From the NCBI GenBank assembly GCA_019313095.1, contig JAFDBU010000273.1:1-22532 (forward strand): a stretch of DNA of 22,532 bases, read 5' to 3'. This DNA comes from Deltaproteobacteria bacterium. GTDB taxonomy: Bacteria; Desulfobacterota; Desulfobulbia; Desulfobulbales; BM004. This document shows positions 1-8,582 of the stretch, in pieces. The notes under the pieces were generated by a model. It did not search any database. It saw only the letters and a list, made by a program, of their open reading frames with translations, and was not told the DNA's origin. Both the position numbers and the translations under genes were made by a program. Position 1 is the first letter of the stretch. Every line of letters starts with the position of its first letter.

Positions 1-200
1 AGCATTTCTTCCATGGTTACGGGCACCGTGGAATTATAGCCGAGCAGAACATTGCCTAAAGAATCTCCAACAAGAACTATATCAATACCCGCAGCATCTA
101 TCAGGGCAGCAAAGCTGGCATCATAGGCGGTGAGCATGGAAATTTTCTCACCGTTTTTCTTCATTGTGATGAAATCCTGAATCGTGGTTTTTCTATCCAT
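1..200 (-). CDS. panB: PanB, 3-methyl-2-oxobutanoate hydroxymethyltransferase (N-terminal part, runs off the window)
   Basis: The first 66 codons on the minus strand, starting at ATG 198-200, read as the N-terminus of ketopantoate hydroxymethyltransferase. This enzyme transfers a one-carbon unit from methylene-tetrahydrofolate to 2-oxoisovalerate, the first committed step of pantothenate/CoA synthesis in the cytoplasm. The family signature is plain: LTAYDASFA at residues 23-31 and VLVGDSLGN at 42-50, where D46 matches the conserved metal-binding aspartate, followed by ST-PVT at 57-62. A weak Shine-Dalgarno (AGGTG in the mRNA, positions 206-210) lies a few bases upstream. The rest of the gene lies left of position 1, so the second metal ligand and the C-terminus cannot be checked. 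It follows ruvB on the same strand after a 209-bp gap full of 7-nt repeats, so co-transcription is uncertain. Confidence 0.93.
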   Translation of the reverse strand, partial: MDRKTTIQDFITMKKNGEKISMLTAYDASFAALIDAAGIDIVLVGDSLGNVLLGYNSTVPVTMEEM

Positions 201-211
201 GGCAACACCTA

Positions 212-246
212 AAAATTGAAAATTCAAAATGTAAAATTGAAAATAT
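212..246. repeat. Tandem array of five degenerate 7-nt units (aaaattg family)
   Basis: Five consecutive units of exactly 7 nt begin at 212, 219, 226, 233 and 240. Three begin aaaatt and the other two begin aaaat. A complementary array stands at 380-414: bases 227-243 are the exact reverse complement of 395-411 (17 nt). The pair could form a long AT-rich hairpin enclosing the panB-ruvB gap. No function is known to me. Confidence 0.75.
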
Positions 247-379
247 ATGGGAGGATATCCCAACTTTTCTATTTTCAATATGATTATATTGAATTTACTG
301 AATATATAAATACTGGCCGGTAATCGTTTCCCCAGAAGTCACTTCTGTTATATATAAACGGCTGTACGTCAAACCGATA

Positions 380-414
380 ATTTTCCATTTTTCATTTTCA
401 ATTTTACATTTAAA
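380..414. repeat. Tandem array of five degenerate 7-nt units (attttca family), reaching into the ruvB stop codon
   Basis: Units of 7 nt begin at 380, 387, 394, 401 and 408, all starting attt. The array is the reverse complement of the 212-246 array (17-nt exact match, 395-411 against 227-243). It covers the ruvB stop codon at 410-412, so the repeat touches the coding 3' end. Confidence 0.75.
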
Positions 415-1438
415 ACAGTCCCGGCGGTTCCTCTCTCTTGTTAAATTGCCGTCCGAAATGTTCATAGGTCAGCCCGGTGGCCATTCTGCCCCTGGGGGTC
501 CTTATCAAGAAACCCGACTGAATAAGAAAGGGTTCATAGACATCCTCCAGGGTGCTTTTTTCTTCGCTAACTGCTGTGGCCAGGGTTTCAATGCCAATGG
601 GCCCGCCGTCAAATTTATCAATGATGGTAAGAAGGATACGGCGATCCATTTCATCCAGCCCTTTTTTGTCCACGGCAAGCATCTCCAAAGCCCGGTCGGC
701 AACTTCAGCAGTTATGACTTCATGCCCACCCACCTGAGCAAAATCTCGGACTCTTCGCAACAGTCGATTTGCAATCCTGGGGGTTCCCCGTGACCTCTTG
801 CCCAATTCCTTTGCACCTGCCTTATCAATTTTGAGACCAAGTATCTTTGCCGAACGTTCAACAATCTGCACCAGATCGTCCGGCGAATAAAAATCAAGCC
901 GAAGCATTACACCGAACCTGTCTCGCAAAGGAGGCGTTAACAGACCTGTACGGGTTGTTGCCCCCACCAAGGTAAACTGCGGCAGGTCCATTTTTACAGA
1001 ACGGGCGCCCGGCCCCTGACCGATCACCAGGTCCAACTGGAAATCCTCCATGGCCGGATACAGAATTTCTTCAACCACATGATTCAAGCGGTGGATTTCG
1101 TCAATAAAAAGGACATCGCCAGGTTCCAGGCTGGTCAGGATGGCGGCCAGATCACCCTGCCTTTCTATGACCGGCCCTGAGGTCACTTTGATATTCGACT
1201 CCATTTCATGCGCAATAATATAAGCCAGCGTGGTCTTGCCGAGCCCCGGAAAACCATGGAATAGCACATGATCAAGAGATTCCTCTCTGCCTTTGGCCGC
1301 CTTGATGAATACTTCAAGGTTTTTCTTGACGAGTTCCTGGCCGATGTAGTGCTTGAGTCTCCTGGGCCTTAAATCCTGCTCTACCGTCAGGTCTTCAGTC
1401 TCCGGCTGGCCGCTGACAATTCGTTCTTCGTGTATCAT
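410..1438 (-). CDS. ruvB: RuvB, Holliday junction branch-migration ATPase
   Basis: A 342-residue AAA+ motor that, as a hexamer with RuvA, drives branch migration of Holliday junctions in recombinational repair. Visible features are Walker [10 protein letters not shown] (62-70), Walker B FIDEIH (111-116), sensor region GATTRTG (159-165), LRDRFG (171-176) with arginine-finger candidate R174, and sensor [11 protein letters not shown] near 214-222. The C-terminal winged helix (about 265-335) ends in the conserved RGR-AT-L-Y-HFG segment. The length is normal for the family. Residue 63 is Phe where most RuvB proteins have Pro (GPPGLGKT). The start ATG at 1436-1438 overlaps the ruvA stop as ATGA, so translation is probably coupled. 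The stop codon lies inside a 7-nt repeat array. Confidence 0.98.
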   Translation of the reverse strand: MIHEERIVSGQPETEDLTVEQDLRPRRLKHYIGQELVKKNLEVFIKAAKGREESLDHVLFHGFPGLGKTTLAYIIAHEMESNIKVTSGPVIERQGDLAAILTSLEPGDVLFIDEIHRLNHVVEEILYPAMEDFQLDLVIGQGPGARSVKMDLPQFTLVGATTRTGLLTPPLRDRFGVMLRLDFYSPDDLVQIVERSAKILGLKIDKAGAKELGKRSRGTPRIANRLLRRVRDFAQVGGHEVITAEVADRALEMLAVDKKGLDEMDRRILLTIIDKFDGGPIGIETLATAVSEEKSTLEDVYEPFLIQSGFLIRTPRGRMATGLTYEHFGRQFNKREEPPGLF

Positions 1439-2055
1439 GCCAGTGACCTCAGTGTTTCACGGATTAATTGTTCCAGTGGCATTTCATCCAGAGATTCCGG
1501 CGAAAAACGTCTTTTCATGGCTGCAAGCGCGATATGGGCCCGGCTCTGCGGATAACCGAGATTAACCAGGGCGGAAACAACATCTCTTTCCTTGCCACCT
1601 TCCACTGTGGCGCCTGTCTCAAAATCCGGGAGACCTTCAACCCCGCCTGCAATGACGCCCACTTTATCCTTCAGATCAAGACAGAGCCTTTCAGCGGTTT
1701 TTTTGCCAACCCCTGACAGGCCGGTCAACCTTGCAACGTCCTTTGTGGCTATGGCACGGGCCAGGTCTGCCGGTCTGATCCCGGATAGAATGGCTAAGGC
1801 AAGTTTAGGCCCTACGCCCGATACATTGATGAGCAGGAGGAACATTTTCTTTTCATCCATATCAGCAAAACCGAAAAGGGTCAGGGCATCCTCCCTCACA
1901 TGGGTATAGATGTAGAGAAACACCTCTTCACCCTGCTGCGGAAGTTTCTCAATACTGGCTGAAGAAAGGAACACCTCGTATCCCACACCATTAACGAGAA
2001 TTGTAACTTTCTCCAATGATTTTTGAAAAAGCTCACCTTTCAGGCAGGAAATCAT
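1435..2055 (-). CDS. ruvA: RuvA, Holliday junction DNA-binding subunit
   Basis: A 206-residue protein with the three RuvA parts: an N-terminal OB fold (about 1-64), a middle domain with two helix-hairpin-helix motifs ([10 protein letters not shown] and [10 protein letters not shown]), and a C-terminal three-helix domain (about 155-206, with [11 protein letters not shown]) that contacts RuvB. RuvA tetramers hold the four-way junction open and load RuvB hexamers. The start ATG at 2053-2055 has only a poor Shine-Dalgarno, because the 67-bp gap to ruvC is filled with short repeat-like sequence. The TGA stop overlaps the ruvB start by 4 bp. The order ruvC-ruvA-ruvB on one strand is the usual one. 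Confidence 0.98.
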   Translation of the reverse strand: MISCLKGELFQKSLEKVTILVNGVGYEVFLSSASIEKLPQQGEEVFLYIYTHVREDALTLFGFADMDEKKMFLLLINVSGVGPKLALAILSGIRPADLARAIATKDVARLTGLSGVGKKTAERLCLDLKDKVGVIAGGVEGLPDFETGATVEGGKERDVVSALVNLGYPQSRAHIALAAMKRRFSPESLDEMPLEQLIRETLRSLA

Positions 2056-2122
2056 AATTTTCAGGGGTCAAGGGTTCAAAGAAGAAAATTTTAAAACTGA
2101 ATACCTTCAACTCAAAATCGTT

Positions 2123-2629
2123 TTATTTCACAACTTTTCCATCAACGATCGTCTGGTTCGCGTAACACATAGCGACAGCCAAAGCATCGGCCGCATCGGC
2201 ACTTGGCGGTGCGGACAGCTTGAGCAGCACTCGCACCATCTGCTGTACCTGGTACTTATCAGCATTACCATACCCGACTACTGCCTGTTTCACCATCCGC
2301 GGCGTATAATCATGCACTGGCAAACCGTTATGAAGGGCTGCCAGGACCGCCACTCCTCTGGCATGCCCCAGTTTGAGGGCCGTTCGCGGGTTGGCGGCGA
2401 CAAAAACATCCTCAACGGCAGCTACAGTCGGTTTGTGGGTCTCAATTACTTCACACAAACCGTCAAATATGATCTTAAGCCTTTCTGAGAAGGTATATTT
2501 ATCACTAAGCCTGATAACTCCGCATGTAACATAGTACAGGCGAACCCCTTTTTTTGCTATAACTCCGTAGCCAGTGGCACGTGAACCGGGATCAATACCT
2601 AGGATGCGCTGGCTTTCAGTTTTTGCCAT
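2123..2629 (-). CDS. ruvC: RuvC, Holliday junction resolvase
   Basis: A 168-residue endonuclease that cuts Holliday junctions symmetrically, completing the pathway of RuvA and RuvB encoded just downstream. The four acidic catalytic residues are visible: D13 in GIDPGSRATGYG, E73 in AAVEDVF, and D145 and D148 in SADAADALA. The NPRTALKLGHARG segment (80-92) is also typical. The start ATG (2627-2629) gives the expected N-terminus, a few residues longer than E. coli RuvC. It sits 114 bp downstream of yebC on the same strand, the order seen in many proteobacteria. Confidence 0.98.
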   Translation of the reverse strand: MAKTESQRILGIDPGSRATGYGVIAKKGVRLYYVTCGVIRLSDKYTFSERLKIIFDGLCEVIETHKPTVAAVEDVFVAANPRTALKLGHARGVAVLAALHNGLPVHDYTPRMVKQAVVGYGNADKYQVQQMVRVLLKLSAPPSADAADALAVAMCYANQTIVDGKVVK

Positions 2630-2743
2630 TCAACAGTGTTTCAGGTACAGCAGAATGTTAAAAGTGAGATTCTACAGGGTTGATACTTCCAGACTTCGAG
2701 CCCCGGAGAATAACATCGCAGTTGATTATATAAATATCAAAAA

Positions 2744-3493
2744 TTAGGACACCGATTCTATGATATCATCAGGAATGTCGAAATTCGCATAGACATTCTG
2801 GACATCATCATGGTCTTCCAGACGCTCAAGCAGCGTCAAAATCTGGCCGGCTGTTTTTTCATCAGTAATATCAACTGTATTTTGGGGAACCATTGCCACC
2901 GCAGCCTCAATAAATTTGACGCCATCGGCCTCCAGGGCCTCCCGCACATCTTCAAAATCATCTGGAGAGGTTACCACCTGGAAAACATTATCCTCCTCAA
3001 CAACATCTTCGGCACCTGCTTCCAGTGCCTTTTCCATCAGTTCTTCTTCATTTATGTCTTCTTTATCAACGAGTATGGTGCCCTTTTTGGTAAACATCCA
3101 GGAGACACACCCCGACTCGCCGAGGTTGCCGCCGCTTTTACTGAAATAATGGCGGATATCGGCAACTGTCCGATTCTTATTATCGGTCATGCAATCGACC
3201 AGGATTGCAACCCCGCCCGGGCCATATCCCTCGTATGTTATCTCCTCGTATACTGCGCCTTCAAGCTCACCGGTTCCTTTCTTGATTGCACGCTCGATAT
3301 TATCCTTTGGCATGTTTTCCGTTTTGGCCGAAGCAATTGCTGCCCTCAACCTTGGATTACCAACGGGATCGCCACCGCCCATTCGTGCTGCAACGGTTAT
3401 TTCTTTGATAAGCCTGGTAAAAATTTTACCCCTTTTAGCATCGACGGCACCCTTTTTTCTTTTAATGGTGCTCCATTTGGAATGTCCCGACAC
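2744..3493 (-). CDS. yebC: YebC/PmpR-family (TACO1-like) protein
   Basis: A 249-residue protein of the YebC/PmpR family, recognised by the N-terminus [19 protein letters not shown], the segment [15 protein letters not shown] and the middle [19 protein letters not shown]. The family was long annotated as DNA-binding transcriptional regulators. More recent work on bacterial YebC and mitochondrial TACO1 points to relief of ribosome stalling at proline-rich stretches. Which applies here cannot be told from sequence. The start is GTG (3491-3493), supported by a strong Shine-Dalgarno (AAGGAGG in the mRNA, positions 3503-3509) 9 nt upstream and by the invariant MSGHSKW start. Strongly acidic C-terminal half. 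Located immediately upstream of ruvC, a conserved linkage. Confidence 0.97.
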   Translation of the reverse strand: MSGHSKWSTIKRKKGAVDAKRGKIFTRLIKEITVAARMGGGDPVGNPRLRAAIASAKTENMPKDNIERAIKKGTGELEGAVYEEITYEGYGPGGVAILVDCMTDNKNRTVADIRHYFSKSGGNLGESGCVSWMFTKKGTILVDKEDINEEELMEKALEAGAEDVVEEDNVFQVVTSPDDFEDVREALEADGVKFIEAAVAMVPQNTVDITDEKTAGQILTLLERLEDHDDVQNVYANFDIPDDIIESVS

Positions 3494-3641
3494 GTTTTGT
3501 ATCCTCCTTCTTCTATAAATTGAAACATTAAACCGTGATAGTCTGTTAGCGGGGAAAAAATTTTTTATTTAAAGGGTTCGAGGAATCAAGGGTATTGATA
3601 GTCTTTACCCTCAAAACTTTGAAACCTGGACCTCTTGGCCC

Positions 3642-4241
3642 TTATCTTTTCAAAAACCCCATTCCCAGGACAAAAACCTCCCGGCTTTCAGTTCTGGAGC
3701 TTTTTGGTTTAACGATCTTAACCGTTTTGAAACTCTTTCGCACTGAATCTACAAATTCTTTGAAATCTTCTCCCTCAAAAACCTTGACATAGAAATTGCC
3801 CTTGCTTTCAAGCAGTCTGTCTGTCAGTTCAAGAACACGCCGTGCCAGATTGAGAGACTGCTGTTGATCCACCCACTTGTTGCCCGAGGTCCGAGGAGCT
3901 ATGTCACTCAGAATGACCCGGAAATTCTTCCTGATCTTCTCGATATTTTCAACTATATCATCAGCAGTTATATCATCATGCAGCCAGATGATCTCTGCTG
4001 CTTTGGCAATGTTTACCTTGTTGCCATCCTGCAGGTCAACCCCCACAACAAGCCCTTGAGGTCCTGCTGTTTTTGCAGCATAAATTGACCAGCTGCCGGG
4101 CTGGCAGCCAAGATCAAGAACAGTATCCCCGTTTTTCAGGAACCGATACTTTTGTTGCGCCTCTTCAAGTTTGTAAACTGAACGGGCAGGATACTTTTCC
4201 TTTTTTGCCTTTTTAAAATAGTAGTCTTGAACTTTGCGCAC
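3642..4241 (-). CDS. rlmE: RlmE (FtsJ/RrmJ), 23S rRNA 2'-O-methyltransferase
   Basis: A 199-residue SAM-dependent methyltransferase of the FtsJ family, which 2'-O-methylates a uridine in the 23S rRNA A-loop late in 50S assembly. The SAM-binding motif VLDLGCQPGSWS is at 41-52 and VGVDLQ at 66-71. The family K-D-K-E catalytic tetrad is present as K24 (SVYKLEE), D113 (LSDIAP), K153 (YVKVFEG) and E188 (SREVF). The start is GTG (4239-4241) and an in-frame TAG lies 9 nt upstream, so no longer start is possible. The protein therefore lacks about 14 N-terminal residues of E. coli RlmE, which carry no catalytic residue. Shine-Dalgarno weak. It lies between yebC and glgP on the same strand. Confidence 0.95.
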   Translation of the reverse strand: MRKVQDYYFKKAKKEKYPARSVYKLEEAQQKYRFLKNGDTVLDLGCQPGSWSIYAAKTAGPQGLVVGVDLQDGNKVNIAKAAEIIWLHDDITADDIVENIEKIRKNFRVILSDIAPRTSGNKWVDQQQSLNLARRVLELTDRLLESKGNFYVKVFEGEDFKEFVDSVRKSFKTVKIVKPKSSRTESREVFVLGMGFLKR

Positions 4242-4310
4242 TCTTTTAGCCTATTTGATGAGCCTTTACAAGCAATCTGCATACTGAGCCATAACCAGGT
4301 CTTCTCAGCT

Positions 4311-4345
4311 GCTAACTGTTGACCGCTGATCGCTGATCGTTGTCT
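4311..4345. repeat. Tandem 7-nt array (gctgatc family) forming the 3' end of glgP
   Basis: Five units of 7 nt start at 4311, 4318, 4325, 4332 and 4339. Two are identical gctgatc and the others are close variants. The array spans the glgP stop and encodes the last residues of that protein. The same unit family occurs at 9063-9090. Confidence 0.75.
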
Positions 4346-6816
4346 TTAATTTTTAATCCCCAAATATCATCAGCATAGTCACGTATAGTCCTGTCCGTGG
4401 AAAATTTACCGATTCTGGCAACATTCAGAATTGATTTGTGCCACCAGCTCTTTTTATCACAAAATGCCAGGCTGACCTCATTCTGGCACCGCAGGTAATC
4501 CTCAAAATCATTTATGAACATATAAGGATCATCGGGATCCATTAAACTATCAACCAGTATGCGGAATAAGTCCTTGTCCACGTTGCTGAAAAACCCATTC
4601 GAGATAGAATCAATGGTGCTCCGTATCTCGTCATTTGATTCATAGATGTCTTTTGGCGTTCGGCTCGGAGTTCTTCTTTCCTTTTCAACCTGATCAGCCG
4701 TCATGCCGAAAATAAACATATTTTCCTTCCCAACCTCCTCCCGGATCTCGATATTGGCGCCGTCAAGTGTGCCTATGGTTAGCGCACCGTTCAGGGCGAA
4801 TTTCATGTTACCGGTACCTGAAGCTTCAGTGCCGGCGGTGGAGATCTGTTCTGAAAGATCGGCTGCCGGTATAATCCTTTCCGCCAATGAAACACCATAG
4901 TTCGGTACAAAAATGACCCTAAGTTTGCCTTCTGCCCTGGGATCATTATTGACGACATCCGCCACCGAGGTTATGAGCTTGATAATCAACTTTGCTTTCC
5001 AATAGGAGGAAGCGGCTTTACCACTGAAAATGACTGTCCGGGGTGTAACCCGCTTTTCAGGATTATTTATCAACCGATTGTAAAAGCTGATGACATGCAA
5101 AACGTTCAACAACTGCCGCTTATAATAATGCAGCCGTTTTACCTGAACATCAAACATGCTGGCAGGATCAATCTTTTCGTCGCATTCCCGGCTGATATAT
5201 TGGGCCAGTTTTATTTTCCTGTTCATCTTTGCCTGGGCCCATTTTTTCTGGAATCTAGTAACTTCAGCATATGACTCCAGGTTTCGCAAATGATCTAAAT
5301 TCGTTATCCATGCATCACCAATTGTACCGGTGATAAGATTTGCCAGATCAGGATTGCTTTTTAAAAGCCAGCGTCTCTGCGTAATGCCATTGGTCTTGTT
5401 ATTAAACCTGGCAGGGTAGATCTCAAAATATCCCTTGAAAATTTTAGTGCGCAGCAGAGAGGAATGCAGTTTAGCAACTCCATTGACAGAATGACTGCCA
5501 ATGATGGCCAAAGGTGCCATGCGGATCTTTTTTACCGACCCCTCCTCAACCAGTGAGAGTTTTCTCCGCATTTCAACATTGCCGGGAAATTTATTATCCA
5601 CCTCCTTAAGAAACCGATAATTTATGTCATAAATAATCTCAAGGTGCCTTGGCAGAACCCGACCCAAAACATCTACAGGCCATGTCTCGAGAGCTTCAGG
5701 CATCAGGGTATGATTGGTAAAACCAAAAGTGTCAATACAGATCTGCCATGCCTTCTCCCACGCCAGGCCCTCACCATCAATAAAAAGCCTCATAAGCTCA
5801 GGAATAGCGATAGCCGGATGGGTATCATTGAGCTGGATGGCTGTATTTTTGCTGAACTGATCAAAGGACGCATTTTTCTTTTTATAGCGCCTGAGGATAT
5901 CTTGCACGGTTGCGGCCACAAAAAAATACTGCTGCCGCAGACGCAGTTCCTGGCCCTCACGGATATCGTCTGAAGGATAGAGGACCTTGGAAAGGGTTTC
6001 GGACTTCACCTTCCGCTGCACCGCGCCGATATAGTCCCCTTTATTGAAATAAGTCAGATCAAGATCCCTGGAAGCCTTTGCAGTCCAGAGCCGCATGTTG
6101 TTGACATGATCATTCTTATAACCCGGCACAAGGTAGTCACAGGCCATGGCCATGACAACTTCGGTATCGGTCCACTCAGCTTTCCGGTTGCCGGATCTAT
6201 CTTCATGATGTTTTACCTGGCCGTAAAAATTTACTGGAAACATGTGATGCGGCCGCTGAAATTCCCAGGGAGTACCGTAGCGCAGCCAATCGTCCGGGTT
6301 TTCGACCTGATAGCCGTTATAAAGTTTTTGGTTGAATGTGCCGAATTCATAACGGATGCCGTAACCATATGCCGGAATAGCAAGGGTGGCCATGGAATCC
6401 ATGAAACAGGCAGCAAGACGCCCTAAACCGCCATTGCCAAGGGCTGCCTCCTCTTCCATTTCACGGATGGCATCAATATCATATCCCAAGGCCTTGAGGG
6501 CCTCTGCCGCCTGGTTATAGAATCCCAGGTTAATGAGAGTGTTTCCGAGTGATCGGCCTATAAGAAATTCAAGGGAAAGGTAATATACTCTTTTTCTTTT
6601 TTTATCATAATTGCTTCTCTGGGTTTTTATCCAGTTTTCAATCAGTACATCCCTCAATGTATAAGCCAGCGCCTTATACATATCGCGGTCACCAACAAGT
6701 ACCGGGTCACGTCCCTGGAATATCATGAGGTGATGAAAGATCAGCTTCTTGAGATGATCTATATCAGGCGGCCCCTTAATACCGCAGAAAAAATCCTGTC
6801 CATTTTCTTCCAGCAT
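4312..6816 (-). CDS. glgP: Glycogen/alpha-glucan phosphorylase
   Basis: An 834-residue GT35 phosphorylase releasing glucose 1-phosphate from alpha-1,4-glucans in the cytoplasm. Family hallmarks include LGNGGLGRLAACFMDS near 106-121, the active-site segment IQLNDTHPAIAIPELMR, and ASGTGNMKFALNGALTIGTL, in which K672 is the lysine that binds pyridoxal phosphate. The length is normal (E. coli GlgP about 815). The C-terminal tail after WGLKIK (roughly the last 10 residues) is encoded by a 7-nt tandem repeat and matches no conserved part of the family, so it looks like a recently acquired extension. The start ATG (6814-6816) has a GGTGA ribosome site. No other glycogen gene is in the window, so storage metabolism is inferred from this gene alone. 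Confidence 0.97.
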   Translation of the reverse strand: MLEENGQDFFCGIKGPPDIDHLKKLIFHHLMIFQGRDPVLVGDRDMYKALAYTLRDVLIENWIKTQRSNYDKKRKRVYYLSLEFLIGRSLGNTLINLGFYNQAAEALKALGYDIDAIREMEEEAALGNGGLGRLAACFMDSMATLAIPAYGYGIRYEFGTFNQKLYNGYQVENPDDWLRYGTPWEFQRPHHMFPVNFYGQVKHHEDRSGNRKAEWTDTEVVMAMACDYLVPGYKNDHVNNMRLWTAKASRDLDLTYFNKGDYIGAVQRKVKSETLSKVLYPSDDIREGQELRLRQQYFFVAATVQDILRRYKKKNASFDQFSKNTAIQLNDTHPAIAIPELMRLFIDGEGLAWEKAWQICIDTFGFTNHTLMPEALETWPVDVLGRVLPRHLEIIYDINYRFLKEVDNKFPGNVEMRRKLSLVEEGSVKKIRMAPLAIIGSHSVNGVAKLHSSLLRTKIFKGYFEIYPARFNNKTNGITQRRWLLKSNPDLANLITGTIGDAWITNLDHLRNLESYAEVTRFQKKWAQAKMNRKIKLAQYISRECDEKIDPASMFDVQVKRLHYYKRQLLNVLHVISFYNRLINNPEKRVTPRTVIFSGKAASSYWKAKLIIKLITSVADVVNNDPRAEGKLRVIFVPNYGVSLAERIIPAADLSEQISTAGTEASGTGNMKFALNGALTIGTLDGANIEIREEVGKENMFIFGMTADQVEKERRTPSRTPKDIYESNDEIRSTIDSISNGFFSNVDKDLFRILVDSLMDPDDPYMFINDFEDYLRCQNEVSLAFCDKKSWWHKSILNVARIGKFSTDRTIRDYADDIWGLKIKDNDQRSAVNS

Positions 6817-6924
6817 TATTCACCAAGATATTTGTCGCCGGCTGTTTACCACGTAACTTCCCGATCTTCGCAATAATCCCATGCTGGTTGAAAATTGTAC
6901 AACGGCCCCAGGCAAAAAATCAAA

Positions 6925-8400
6925 TTATTTATGTGATTTCAGATAGTTTTTCACCCAGACCAGCGCCTGATTTCTGTCCAGCACCTCTCCTTCTACCTGG
7001 GCACTTTCAAGAGTATCAAAAATTTTCCTGAATACAGGGCCCGGTTCCAGGCCAAAAATTTCTATGAGATCATTTCCTGAAAGCAGCCTTTTAGCCAATG
7101 CCGGCTGAATTGTCCGGCGGTATTGGGTTTCAGTATCATGAAACAAGCCGGCTATTTCAGCTTCCATGGCGGGCGGTTTTCCAGCTCCCCTGCTTGCAAG
7201 GCTGTCTGCCATGGACAATAGGAAAAGTCCTGGGAATTCTTCGCCGACGGATTTTATCAGCCGCAGATAGGCTTTTGGGGTAATTCCGTTTTTTTTGCGG
7301 GCGTTGTTTAAATGAAACGGCCACATATGAACAGAAATCAGGCGCGAAACAAAGTCTTTGTCATCCCTGCTCCACTTGTATCGCTCAGCAATAATAGAAA
7401 AAACTCTGGCACCCTCTTTATCGTGATTATAAAAAGTAATACGGCCTTCCCTGTCTTCCCGTATCTTTCGAGTTTCCGGTTTTCCCAGATCATGAAATAA
7501 AGCTGCCCATTTCAGCAAGACACATCTTCTTCCTTCCCGCAGATATGCGCCAAGCAATTCCCCATATCCGGAAAAATATCTGGCGGGTTCTTTCTGCACC
7601 TTCTCCATATGGTTGAGGGCATCAATCCCATGTGCAAAAACATCCAGGTGATGACTATCAGGCTGCTGCACACCTACCCCCCGGTACAACTCCGGCAGCA
7701 GTTCCTCAAGGACACCGTCTTCGTGCATGACTTCTATGACAGTAATCGATTCAGGCGATGCCATTATGGCATCAAGCTCATAGGCAAGTCTTTCTTCTGA
7801 GACCAGAAACAAAAGATGAACATGGCTCTGTATCTGCTTTTTGGTGCTCAACTCAATGGTCAATCCAAATGTGGCCATAAATCGGTAAGCCCGGAGAATC
7901 CTCAGTGGATCACTGATAAAAGCAGCTTTGGAGGTAGAGCGTAATATTTTATTTTGTAAATCATCTCTGCCGCCTGCCGGGTCTATGATTTCAAGTGGCT
8001 CAACTTCGTGCCATGAGCCATTAACCTTCCTCGGAAAGGGGACTGCCAGACTGTTGCAGGTAAAATCCCTTTTCAGCAGATCCTCTTCAAGGGTTTTAGC
8101 ACCTTCTCGAAATGATGAGAAATCAATGCAGGTTCCTTGCCAAACAACCCTTGCCACGTCATCATCTCTGTCCATGGCAATAAAGGTACCGTCCAGTTTT
8201 GCGGCAAGCTGACCGGCCCAGTCAAAACTACTGTCGGCAACTGTAATATCGAGATCCTTTGACTGCAATCCCAAAAACCAGTCGCGAACGGTACCGCCTG
8301 ATATATAACAGGACGAAGATTTTTCACATGTAAGTTCCGCCACTGCCTGCACAACAGGTTCAGGATACTGGGCCAGTAATTTCCAAACGTTGATTTTCAT
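6925..8400 (-). CDS. tRNA nucleotidyltransferase / poly(A) polymerase family protein with HD domain
   Basis: A 491-residue class II nucleotidyltransferase. The N-terminal catalytic head shows ISGGTVRDWFLG (33-44) followed by KDLDITV, whose D49 and D51 are the metal-binding carboxylates. Next come the LLKRDFTCNSLA motif and the neck segment FISDPLRILRAYRF, typical of CCA-adding enzymes and bacterial poly(A) polymerases. The C-terminal half contains an HD phosphohydrolase-type motif (ALFHDLGKPETR) with a downstream HDKEGA, as in E. coli-type Cca. It probably adds or repairs CCA at tRNA 3' ends. Deltaproteobacteria can split CC-adding and A-adding activity between paralogues, and sequence alone does not tell CCA-, CC-, A- or poly(A)-adding activity apart. 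ATG at 8398-8400, no strong Shine-Dalgarno; glgP follows after 108 bp. Confidence 0.9.
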   Translation of the reverse strand: MKINVWKLLAQYPEPVVQAVAELTCEKSSSCYISGGTVRDWFLGLQSKDLDITVADSSFDWAGQLAAKLDGTFIAMDRDDDVARVVWQGTCIDFSSFREGAKTLEEDLLKRDFTCNSLAVPFPRKVNGSWHEVEPLEIIDPAGGRDDLQNKILRSTSKAAFISDPLRILRAYRFMATFGLTIELSTKKQIQSHVHLLFLVSEERLAYELDAIMASPESITVIEVMHEDGVLEELLPELYRGVGVQQPDSHHLDVFAHGIDALNHMEKVQKEPARYFSGYGELLGAYLREGRRCVLLKWAALFHDLGKPETRKIREDREGRITFYNHDKEGARVFSIIAERYKWSRDDKDFVSRLISVHMWPFHLNNARKKNGITPKAYLRLIKSVGEEFPGLFLLSMADSLASRGAGKPPAMEAEIAGLFHDTETQYRRTIQPALAKRLLSGNDLIEIFGLEPGPVFRKIFDTLESAQVEGEVLDRNQALVWVKNYLKSHK

Positions 8401-8582
8401 GCCGGATACTTTTATTTTTGCACTAATCTTTTACAATTTAAACGCAGAGCAATCACAGGCTTTTAAAATAAATGCTCCTTGAAAGCTTTTCTTGCCGGAA
8501 ATAATTGAATGGTTATATTGCTTTTATCTTTCTCAGTTAGTCAACACATTTTATAAATACTGAAAACAAACGATAAAATACC

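Noticed and set aside
2810..3523. Long plus-strand open frame antisense to yebC
   Set aside because: It lies wholly opposite a highly conserved gene with a strong ribosome site; the translation is Cys/Phe/Ile-rich with no recognisable domain.
3589..3611. Inverted repeat AGGGTA / TACCCT downstream of rlmE
   Set aside because: Only six pairs and no U-tract in the direction of transcription; too weak to call a terminator.
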